Shown one piece after another: positions 1 through 6,123 of a stretch of DNA of 10,917 nt. The first letter of the stretch is position 1. The number at the start of each line of letters is the position of its first letter. This stretch comes from CALAZP01 sp041164265 (GTDB taxonomy: Bacteria; Bacteroidota; Bacteroidia; Chitinophagales; Saprospiraceae), in assembly GCA_041164265.1 (NCBI GenBank), contig JBEAPR010000132.1, positions 1 to 10,917 on the forward strand. The letters are read 5' to 3'. The notes under the pieces are model-generated. The model saw only the letters and a program-made list of their open reading frames with translations, did no database searches and was not told the DNA's origin. The position numbers were made by a program, and so were the translations under genes.

Positions 1-2
1 CT

Positions 3-566
3 ACCGATTCATTAAATAGTAAAACAACATACGGATTAGGACCTATTGAGTTTTTAAAAGGAGAAATAGTATTGTTTGAGGGAGAATCATATGTTTCAAA
101 AGTAATAGATAGTATTTCCCATGAGGTTAATAAAGTCCCCTCAGTAAGTGCGCCCTTTTTTGTGTACAGTTCCAATAGTGACTTAAAAATGGTTGAATTC
201 AACCTTGGACATTATACACTAAAGGAACTTGAGGAATATGTAAATTTATTATATAAAAATTATGACCAGCCATTGTTAATCCGGATCGATGGTATATTTG
301 ATCAAATAAAACTCCACAGTGTGAATCTCCCAGAAGGTAAGAAAGTGTCATCGCCAAATGAAGCGCACGAGGGATTGACCCAATACGATTTTAAAAATAT
401 TAGTGGATCTTTGATCGGTTTCTTTTCTCGAAAACACAAGGCTGTTTTTACTCATCACGACAGTTTCTTTCACGCGCACTTTATTTCCGACGATCGCGAA
501 GTTTTAGGACATATCGATGAAACCAATTTTAATTCTTCAAAAGTAACCTTGAAAGTTTCACAGTAA
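3..566 (+). CDS. Alpha-acetolactate decarboxylase family protein, 5'-truncated by window edge
   Basis: Family members decarboxylate 2-acetolactate to acetoin with a metal ion, usually zinc. The frame is open from the first complete codon at position 3 to the TAA at 564-566, giving 187 residues; the family is usually about 240, so some 50-60 N-terminal residues lie off the left edge. A TTG at 72 is only an internal codon: conserved sequence (GLGPIEFLKGEIVLFEG) spans it. Other family marks are LLIRIDGIF, which carries the conserved active-site arginine region, and HAHFISDDREVLGH. In the latter, histidines at codons 471-473, 477-479 and 510-512 reproduce the H-x-H-x10-H zinc-ligand pattern. Whether a signal peptide is present cannot be seen. 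No acetolactate synthase gene is visible downstream, so the substrate source is unknown. The family call is confident; the physiological reaction is inferred. Confidence 0.88.
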   Translation, partial: TDSLNSKTTYGLGPIEFLKGEIVLFEGESYVSKVIDSISHEVNKVPSVSAPFFVYSSNSDLKMVEFNLGHYTLKELEEYVNLLYKNYDQPLLIRIDGIFDQIKLHSVNLPEGKKVSSPNEAHEGLTQYDFKNISGSLIGFFSRKHKAVFTHHDSFFHAHFISDDREVLGHIDETNFNSSKVTLKVSQ

Positions 567-668
567 TTCTATATCCTTTGTCAGAGAATCAAAGTTTAAT
601 CCTCTAAATATTTTAAAATTAGCGTCAATAAATAATGAGCATTAATAAAATCTCTTGTTATTAGACTA

Positions 669-1001
669 ATGAGTGAAATTTTGAATGAGATATCAACTAA
701 AATTTATCTTTGGGTATGGATTAATCTTGGGAAGAAAAATTTTTTTCAAAAAAGAATTGCTGGTTCAAAGATGTTAATACCTACTCCTTTAATGATCCAG
801 GAATATATTAATCATTCTCAGTTGGGTTCTATTATAGATATTCGAACAATGAGGAATGACTTGGCAATTGAAAATGGGGCAGATTTTACTTGCCCAATGA
901 CTACTGGGATTTTTTTGAGAATTGTCGCTGAATATAATTTCGAAAAGGTGAACCTGATAGGAAGGGAATTTTATCAGTTTTGGATCAAGCAGGACTCCTG
1001 A
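669..1001 (+). CDS. MGMT-like family protein, probably C-terminally truncated (possible pseudogene)
   Basis: The 110-residue product has a core that resembles proteins annotated as MGMT family (O6-methylguanine-DNA methyltransferase-like): GSKMLIPTPLMIQEYI (about residues 32-47), then MRNDLAIENGADFTCPMTT and GIFLRIVAEY. These resemble the usual PTP-x5-YI, IR-x2-LA-x3-GAD-x-xCP-x-TTGIF pattern. The usual ending, roughly FWR followed by a lysine- and glycine-rich tail with a PGG motif, is missing; reading stops just after FWIKQDS. Beyond the TGA at 999-1001 the same frame has a TAG at 1014-1016 and is then open to a TAG at 1198-1200. I see no methyltransferase PCHR active-site motif, so alkyl-transfer activity should not be assumed. 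No convincing ribosome binding site precedes the ATG. The family link is from memory of conserved motifs and is moderate; loss of the C-terminus is an inference. Confidence 0.5.
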   Translation: MSEILNEISTKIYLWVWINLGKKNFFQKRIAGSKMLIPTPLMIQEYINHSQLGSIIDIRTMRNDLAIENGADFTCPMTTGIFLRIVAEYNFEKVNLIGREFYQFWIKQDS

Positions 1002-1225
1002 TTCATTAATCATTAGCAGGGATTTACCTATTTTTTTATAGGGCATATCATGAGGATTCATTTGATGCTTACCCAGGTTATCTGGATTCAAACCTACATA
1101 GAAAGTTCAATGGGTACCATGAGTTATAGAATGAGGCTCCCCACACAGGTTAATTATATCGTTCAAAGATTGGATAAAAGAGGTTATAATTCAGGAGCTT
1201 AGAAAAAGTTTGATAAATTTAGTAC
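1002..1225. other. Intergenic or decayed tail after the MGMT-like gene
   Basis: No intact gene was found here. The frame of the preceding gene resumes after a TAG at 1014-1016 and is open for 61 codons up to 1200. Its last part (around TQVNYIVQRLDKRGYN) vaguely recalls the C-terminal helix of MGMT-like proteins, but the spacing is wrong, so this is weak. The rest of the region should hold the promoter of the propeller gene, yet no clean TAnnTTTG match was found before its start. Confidence 0.3.
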
Positions 1226-2347
1226 ATGAAAATAAAATTTTTAATATCTGCCTTTCTTGGAGTTTTCCTAATACCTCCTGTCAAAAGTCAGGATATGAAG
1301 TTTGTTCAAAATAATAGACTAATTCTAGGCACAAAAAAAGAAAGAACTGCATCCATTGGAGTGGGCGATGTAGATGGGGATGGGGATTTGGACGTGGTAG
1401 TAGCGAATGGAAGGCACTGGCCTGGTCAAAACAGAATATTTATAAATAATGGAAGGGGAATTTTTACCATTTCAAAAGTATTGGGAGACGAAGAGGATAC
1501 TAGCTATGCGGCTGAATTAGCGGATTTTGATAATGATGGCGACCTAGATATTGCCGTAGGAAATGATATGGCTCCCAATTTTATTTTCATCAATGATGGA
1601 AAGGGTAATTTTTCAAGAGGACATACTTTTGGTAAAAAGTACGCTCCAACCCGAAATATGGTGATTGCTGATTTGGACAATGATGGTGATATGGATATAC
1701 TGATCACCAATAGAGGAACAGAAAATGAAATTTGTTTGAATGACGGCAAGGGAGGCTTTAGCCATTCTATTGGATTTGGTAATAAAAAGGATGCTACTAT
1801 TGATGTAGAGGCAGTAGACATGAATAATGATGGTTTCAAGGATTTAATTTTGGCCAATAGGGATGGACAACCAAACTATATTTATTTGAATGACGGCCAC
1901 CTCCATTTTACAAAATCAAATTCATTTGGTAGTGGAAAAGACAACACCCGATCAGTGGCTGTAACTGATCTTAACAGAGATGGTTACCCAGATATAATTA
2001 CAGCCAATATTGGAGAAGAAAACATTATTTATTTTGGAGATGATTCTCTTAGTTTTCAAAAAAAAGTGGTTTTTGATTCCGATGTATTAAGTTCCTATTG
2101 TTTAGCGTTGGGGGATCTCGATTTGGATGGCTCCGAGGATATTATTATTGGAAATGCCCATGCCCCCAATTTTGTATTTTTAAATAGAAAAAATGGAGAA
2201 GAATGGGTCAAAATTAAATTATCCGATGAGCATTTTCTCACCTATGATATATCTGTAGGGGATTTGAATGGAGATGGAAGATTGGACCTATTGGAAAGTA
2301 ATTCAGATGAATACAATATCTATTACTTCAATCTCCTTAATAAATAG
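1226..2347 (+). CDS. Secreted VCBS/FG-GAP repeat protein, predicted seven-bladed beta-propeller
   Basis: This 373-residue protein starts with a signal peptide (lysines at 2 and 4, hydrophobic stretch 5-16, likely cut after Ser21 before QDMKF). The rest is seven tandem repeats of about 49 residues. Each has a calcium-loop motif of the type D-x-(D/N)-x-DG-x-x-D starting at residues 48, 100, 149, 198, 248, 297 and 346. Most repeats also carry an N-x-I-(F/Y)-x-NDG strand pair followed by F-x5-FG. Seven copies fit a closed seven-bladed propeller, as in integrin-alpha-like FG-GAP/VCBS proteins. The N-terminal segment FVQNNRLILGT looks like the end of a repeat and the last repeat lacks that piece, so the ring probably closes by pairing the two ends. 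No catalytic motif and no C-terminal sorting domain were seen. Binding or adhesion is plausible; the ligand is unknown. Confidence 0.9.
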   Translation: MKIKFLISAFLGVFLIPPVKSQDMKFVQNNRLILGTKKERTASIGVGDVDGDGDLDVVVANGRHWPGQNRIFINNGRGIFTISKVLGDEEDTSYAAELADFDNDGDLDIAVGNDMAPNFIFINDGKGNFSRGHTFGKKYAPTRNMVIADLDNDGDMDILITNRGTENEICLNDGKGGFSHSIGFGNKKDATIDVEAVDMNNDGFKDLILANRDGQPNYIYLNDGHLHFTKSNSFGSGKDNTRSVAVTDLNRDGYPDIITANIGEENIIYFGDDSLSFQKKVVFDSDVLSSYCLALGDLDLDGSEDIIIGNAHAPNFVFLNRKNGEEWVKIKLSDEHFLTYDISVGDLNGDGRLDLLESNSDEYNIYYFNLLNK

Positions 2348-2353
2348 AATGGA

Positions 2354-2651
2354 ATGTTGAAGAAAATCAATCTAGATGAGATTTATTGGCACTCTTTAGT
2401 AGAATTGATGGAAAAATCTGCCTCCCAAATCATCGGTGTTAGAACTAGAAATTTAATGTGTCTATATGTTGGAGCTCAAAATATATGGTGATGGAGCAGA
2501 ATTAAGCGTCAAATTAGGAAAGTTTTTTTCTGATTTAATAGGATCAGTTTTTGGAGAAAAATGAAAGTATGCGATAGCTGCAATTGGCTTGGCCACCTAA
2601 CCCAGAGGGCTAGCTGATGAAATTGAAATGATTGTGAAAGTATATGAATAA
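2354..2651 (+). pseudogene. Probable gene remnant with in-frame stops and a frame change
   Basis: This stretch of about 300 bases between two intact genes has protein-like segments but no intact gene. A 45-codon frame runs from ATG 2354 to TGA 2489-2491. In another frame an ATG at 2466 opens a segment beginning MLELKIYGDGAELSVKLGKF. It meets a TGA at 2562-2564, continues as KYAIAAIGLAT to a TAA at 2598-2600, then as RGLADEIEMIVKVYE to a TAA at 2649-2651. The alternation of hydrophobic and charged residues carries on across both internal stops, which suggests a formerly continuous coding sequence. No family was recognised. It could also be plain intergenic sequence, since such short frames occur by chance in AT-rich DNA. 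Confidence 0.4.
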
Positions 2652-2660
2652 TATTTAGTT

Positions 2661-2993
2661 ATGGAAATCAAACCCATATTTCTCCTTTTAATTGGAGTGC
2701 ACCTGCTTTATTTTGGAATCAAATTATCCAGGAAGAAAAAATTAAGGCAAGCTTTAAAAGAAAATCCGTTAATAATTGACGTCAGAAGTGAAGAGGAATA
2801 TAAATCTGGACATTATAAAAATTCAATAAATATTCCTCTACCCAAGCTCTCCCAAAAAATGGATGATATTCAATCCAAAAAAGAAAAGATCATAGTTGTT
2901 TGTGCCAGCGGGATGAGGAGTGGCCAAGCAAAAAGAATGCTGTCTAAACGAGGGATCTCTTGTATAAATGGAGGTTCTTGGAAGAGTTTGTAA
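2661..2993 (+). CDS. Membrane-anchored rhodanese-like domain protein
   Basis: Rhodaneses move sulfane sulfur through a persulfide on a catalytic cysteine. This 110-residue protein has one N-terminal transmembrane segment (about residues 5-20), a basic patch (SRKKKLR, 23-29) that favours a cytoplasmic location for the domain, and then a single rhodanese domain (about 35-110). Key marks are IIDVRSEEEY (38-47), the SGHYKNSINIP segment (49-59) and the active-site loop CASGMRS (81-87) with catalytic Cys81. The domain ends with NGGSWKSL, matching the usual L-x-GG-x2-x-W ending of small rhodaneses. It is about the usual length for a single-domain membrane-anchored form. Sulfur donor and acceptor cannot be told. 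It lies 50 bases before the carboxypeptidase gene on the same strand, so cotranscription is possible, though the functions look unrelated. Confidence 0.88.
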   Translation: MEIKPIFLLLIGVHLLYFGIKLSRKKKLRQALKENPLIIDVRSEEEYKSGHYKNSINIPLPKLSQKMDDIQSKKEKIIVVCASGMRSGQAKRMLSKRGISCINGGSWKSL

Positions 2994-3043
2994 AGTAGTT
3001 CCACATTAGAGAAATTCATTTCATCATTTATAAATATTTACAA

Positions 3044-4546
3044 ATGAAAATTAAGGTATCTAGTTTAGTATCTCTTTTGATGCTTGTTTATTGTGTGCAT
3101 GCTCAAGACGACAGTATGCCCCAAGCTCAAGTCTTCGAAAGCATCCAGTCTCTAAGCATTGGTAAAGAGACCCTTAAATTCAATACATTGGCGGGTACGA
3201 TGGAATTGAAAGATGAAAAAAATAAACCTATAGCACTTCATGGATTTACCGCGTATTTTAAAGAGGGAGGCTCTAAAGATCGACCCATTATTTTTTCTTT
3301 TAATGGAGGTCCAGGTTCTTCCTCCTATTGGTTACATATGGGTATCATGGGACCCAAGAGGATTGTAGTAGAGGATCCTACTTACAATCCAGCTGCTCCT
3401 TATACTTTAGAAGATAATCCTTACAGTATTTTGGACATGGCAGATGTAGTCATGATGGATCCTATCGGAACCGGGTTGAGTGAATTAATTGGAGATAGCA
3501 AGGGTGAAGATTTCTGGGGAGTAGATCAGGATATAAGAGCAACTGGACTGTTCATTATGCAATTTTTAAAAAAATATGGTCGCCTGCAGTCTCCTAAATT
3601 TTTATTGGGAGAAAGTTATGGAACCTTTAGAAATGCAGGGGTAATGAATTATCTGCTGGACAGAGGGTTTGCTATGAATGGAGTGATTATGGTATCCGCT
3701 GTTTTTGACCTGCGTACTTTGACTTTCCCGCCTAATGATGATTTGCCCTATGTAGTTCATTTCCCATCTTATGCAGCAACTGCTCATTACCACGGACAGT
3801 TAAGCGCCTCTATGCAGGAGCTGCCATTAGAGCAATTTATTGCGGAGGTCAGAGACTTTACTGCTAATGAATATATGCCGGCTTTATTTAAAGGTACCTC
3901 CATTTCTGATAGTGAAAAGGAGGCTGTCGCCAAAAAAATGTCAGAACTAGCCGGTGTGAATCCGGAATTTTGGTTCCAAGCTCAATTGAAAGTCAAAGCC
4001 AGTGAATTCTTCAATGCATTAATGCGCCACGAAGGGAAAACAGTTGGCAGATTGGATTCACGCTACTTGGGTATTAACGAAAACCTAAAAAATCAATTTG
4101 CCGTCACTGACCCCCAGAGTGATGCCATTTCTCCTGCTTACACCATCGGATTTTTAAATTACCTTCATGAGGACCTAGGTGTATCTCGAGAACTAAATTA
4201 TAAAACCAGCGCTCGAGTGGCTGATGCAAACTTCAAATGGGACTGGTCCCATCAGGGTAACCAAGGTTGGGGTACTCAGATTGCTATAAATACCGCTATT
4301 GATATGGCTAGTGCTATGAGTAAAGATCCTCATCTAAAAGTACTCATCATGAATGGTTATTACGATTTGGCAACTGTGTTTTATGGAGTAGAACATACGG
4401 TTACTCACCTAAATTTAGCTCCTGAAATCAGAGACAATATCATTATGACCTATTATGAGGCAGGTCACATGATGTATATTCATGAACCATCAATGGAAAA
4501 GTTTAAAAAAGACTTATCTGATTTTATAGTGGATACCATGAATTAG
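3044..4546 (+). CDS. Secreted serine carboxypeptidase, peptidase family S10
   Basis: Family S10 enzymes cleave single residues from the C-terminus of peptides and belong to the alpha/beta-hydrolase fold. The 500-residue product has a signal peptide (residues 1-20, likely cut at VHA/QDD), so it acts in the periplasm or outside. The oxyanion-hole motif NGGPGSSS starts at residue 87; the equivalent NGGPGCS cysteine of classical enzymes is serine here. The nucleophile elbow GESYG puts the catalytic Ser at 191, the Asp is in NGYYDLAT (Asp441) and the His in EAGHMMYIHEP (His475). All three triad residues and the family's usual length are present, so the enzyme looks active. No type IX sorting domain follows the catalytic domain. 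It converges with the glucanase gene, with only 23 bases between the two stops and no clear hairpin there. Substrate preference is not predictable. Confidence 0.93.
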   Translation: MKIKVSSLVSLLMLVYCVHAQDDSMPQAQVFESIQSLSIGKETLKFNTLAGTMELKDEKNKPIALHGFTAYFKEGGSKDRPIIFSFNGGPGSSSYWLHMGIMGPKRIVVEDPTYNPAAPYTLEDNPYSILDMADVVMMDPIGTGLSELIGDSKGEDFWGVDQDIRATGLFIMQFLKKYGRLQSPKFLLGESYGTFRNAGVMNYLLDRGFAMNGVIMVSAVFDLRTLTFPPNDDLPYVVHFPSYAATAHYHGQLSASMQELPLEQFIAEVRDFTANEYMPALFKGTSISDSEKEAVAKKMSELAGVNPEFWFQAQLKVKASEFFNALMRHEGKTVGRLDSRYLGINENLKNQFAVTDPQSDAISPAYTIGFLNYLHEDLGVSRELNYKTSARVADANFKWDWSHQGNQGWGTQIAINTAIDMASAMSKDPHLKVLIMNGYYDLATVFYGVEHTVTHLNLAPEIRDNIIMTYYEAGHMMYIHEPSMEKFKKDLSDFIVDTMN

Positions 4547-4569
4547 TTGGGCGTCAAACTTCCCTCTGA

Positions 4570-5367
4570 TTATTGTAATTGATAGATCCTCACATAGTCA
4601 ATTTCCATTTGATCTTGGATAAACTGGGGATCTATCGCTCCTCCCAAATTTCCCCCCATGGCAATATTTAGCAAAAGATATTGATCTTCAAAGTACGGCC
4701 AATTTTCCACAGTTTTATTGGTTGGTTCATAAGTGAAATAAGGTTCTCTATCTACTGAAAATATTAATTGATCAGGGGTCCATTCCAAACCATAAACGTG
4801 AAAATTTTCAGTTACATCACTTACTTGAACTTTGGCCACAATGGTGTTATCACCATAAGTGGCTGGTGTATGTACAGCGCATTGTACACTTTCGAATTCT
4901 TCAAAAAGTTGTTCCATAATATCTATTTCACCGCAAGCAGGCCATCCTACAGTTTCTAAATTACTTCCAAGAGTCCAAATAGCGGGCCAGGTTCCTTGAG
5001 CCTTTGGAAGTTTTGCGCGCACTTCAACTTTTCCGTAAGTGAAGTGAAATTTGGAATTTAGTCTTGCCGAGGTATATTCAAGAGGAATATCTGAATCAGT
5101 ATAGGCTTCTTTTTTAGCAACTATTTTTAAGGTTCCTTGACTCACATAGGCGTTGTCTAACCGGTTGGTGTAGTGCTGCATTTCATTGTTATACCATCTA
5201 CCACCATTGGGTCCAAGCGTTTCCATGAACCATTTACTAGAATCTAATGCTGTAGTGGCTTGATCAAATTCATCGCTCCAAACCAGACGATAGGTTTCAG
5301 GATTTGGATTTGTTAGGCTAATTAGCGCACCGAGGTAAAGGAAAATAAATTGAAATAGATAATTCAT
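4570..5367 (-). CDS. Secreted GH16 family beta-glucanase (laminarinase type)
   Basis: GH16 laminarinases hydrolyse internal beta-1,3 (or mixed beta-1,3/1,4) glucan bonds with retention of configuration. The 265-residue product starts with a hydrophobic signal peptide (about residues 1-20). The catalytic domain then spans nearly everything: LVWSDEFD (28-35), the RWYNNEMQHYT strand (57-67), YGKVEVRAKLP (111-121), WPAIWTLG (127-134) and the signature GEIDIMEQ. In that signature Glu147 is the nucleophile, Asp149 assists and Glu152 is the acid/base. VHTPATYG, FHVYGLEWTPDQLIFSVD and the closing MEIDYVRIYQ complete the fold. There is no lipobox, carbohydrate-binding module or type IX sorting domain; a single catalytic domain of normal size is all there is. 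Beta-glucan breakdown, for example of algal laminarin or fungal walls, fits a marine or polymer-degrading lifestyle, but the exact substrate is inferred. Confidence 0.93.
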   Translation of the reverse strand: MNYLFQFIFLYLGALISLTNPNPETYRLVWSDEFDQATTALDSSKWFMETLGPNGGRWYNNEMQHYTNRLDNAYVSQGTLKIVAKKEAYTDSDIPLEYTSARLNSKFHFTYGKVEVRAKLPKAQGTWPAIWTLGSNLETVGWPACGEIDIMEQLFEEFESVQCAVHTPATYGDNTIVAKVQVSDVTENFHVYGLEWTPDQLIFSVDREPYFTYEPTNKTVENWPYFEDQYLLLNIAMGGNLGGAIDPQFIQDQMEIDYVRIYQLQ

Positions 5368-5464
5368 GATTTGATGGGGCTTTTTTTGTTAAACATCCAG
5401 ATTTACAAAAGCCAATTAAGCTGTGGCTAGAAAATAGATTTAAATTTAAAAAAAAATAGGGCAT
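5368..5464. other. Intergenic gap between GNAT and GH16 genes (minus-strand transcription)
   Basis: These 97 bases should contain either an own promoter for the glucanase gene or the link of a two-gene transcript with the acetyltransferase. No minus-strand TAnnTTTG element and no strong hairpin was found, so read-through from the acetyltransferase promoter is possible. Nothing else is recognised. Confidence 0.3.
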
Positions 5465-6019
5465 TTACCTCCAATCTTGAAAAACCACATTCCAACTTAA
5501 ACCTCCATAAGTTTTAGTTTCTAGTATTTGGTATCCTGCCTTGAGATGAGCCTTCAAGGAACGCGGATTTTTTATATCAACATCAGTGATTACGCAGTCG
5601 TATTTTGGAGACAGTATATGTCTAAAATAATCGTACATAGCTTTAACTAATCCTTGTCCCCTATGGCTTTTAGCCACACATAATTGACCCACCAGTATAT
5701 AATTAAGATTTTTACCCTCAATCCCTTGGATATTTAATTCATCAGCTGCAATAAATAATTCATCCAAAAAACTGTGGTAACCCATAATAGACTTTGGAGA
5801 AGCAATAGCATAGCCAACCACTTGACCTTGAGCATCTACTGCTATGACTGAAGGTTCTGCTTCATTCATTTTTTTTAAAAAATCAATGGAGTATTCTGCA
5901 GTTACAAAACCCTGACTAGACATTTCCTCCTGAGATAAAATTGACTTATGATTGCGCATTTGAAGATCCTTAATCCCTACAATTTCCTCTTCTGTATCTA
6001 CTCTTTTAATTTGTACCAT
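5465..6019 (-). CDS. GNAT family N-acetyltransferase
   Basis: GNAT enzymes transfer an acetyl group from acetyl-CoA to an amine. The 184-residue product has no signal peptide and should be cytoplasmic. Motif A, the acetyl-CoA pyrophosphate-binding segment, is VGQLCVAKSHRGQGLVKAMY (110-129), with the R/Q-x2-G-x-G/A type core at HRGQGL (119-124). Motif B follows as DIKNPRSLKAHLKAGYQIL (148-166), with the asparagine and the K-x-GY pair usual in the family. The N-terminal half (VVGYAIASPKS, 67-77) gives the central beta strands. Length is normal. The acetyl acceptor is unknown, since the N-terminal half decides it and is not diagnostic. It is divergent from the giant exoprotein gene and shares its 104-base control region; a promoter candidate for it lies at 6131-6161. 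Confidence 0.85.
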   Translation of the reverse strand: MVQIKRVDTEEEIVGIKDLQMRNHKSILSQEEMSSQGFVTAEYSIDFLKKMNEAEPSVIAVDAQGQVVGYAIASPKSIMGYHSFLDELFIAADELNIQGIEGKNLNYILVGQLCVAKSHRGQGLVKAMYDYFRHILSPKYDCVITDVDIKNPRSLKAHLKAGYQILETKTYGGLSWNVVFQDWR

Positions 6020-6074
6020 AATATCTAATTGAATAAAAATTATAATATTTGAATGCCTGATTATAAATTAATTC

Positions 6075-6097
6075 TACATATTAATATTCAATATGTA
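6075..6097. repeat. Perfect inverted repeat, candidate operator
   Basis: The arms TACATATT (6075-6082) and AATATGTA (6090-6097) are exact reverse complements around a 7-base spacer. It sits between the divergent acetyltransferase and exoprotein genes and touches the first two bases of the plus-strand -7 candidate, a position suited to a repressor site. It is too AT-rich and short for a terminator. In AT-rich DNA it could arise by chance, and no regulator is known. Confidence 0.35.
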
Positions 6098-6103
6098 AAT
6101 TTG
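6096..6103 (+). promoter_or_regulatory. Candidate -7 element for the giant exoprotein gene
   Basis: TAAATTTG is an exact match to the Bacteroidota consensus TAnnTTTG, 20 bases before the GTG at 6124. Transcription would begin around 6108-6110, leaving a short leader of about 15 bases. No clear TTG is seen at the -33 position, which lowers confidence. Confidence 0.4.
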
Positions 6104-6123
6104 TTGTAAATAAATAAGCGACC

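Noticed and set aside
573..581. TATCCTTTG as a promoter element for the MGMT-like gene
   Set aside because: It has three bases instead of two between TA and TTTG and no -33 partner; only a near match.
632..643. Small inverted repeat TAATG-AG-CATTA
   Set aside because: Five-base arms in AT-rich DNA are expected by chance and there is no T-run to make it a terminator.
789..1091. Minus-strand frame of 100 codons
   Set aside because: It overlaps the MGMT-like core, which has recognisable motifs; the minus product has none.
1504..1857. Minus-strand frame of 117 codons inside the propeller gene
   Set aside because: Its repeated SISPSLSKSA segments are the reverse reading of the plus-strand D-x-D-x-DG repeats.
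3602..3793. Minus-strand frame of 63 codons
   Set aside because: It lies within the S10 peptidase gene around its catalytic serine and has no features of its own.
4768..4959. Plus-strand frame of 63 codons
   Set aside because: It lies opposite the GH16 catalytic region and has no recognisable motif.
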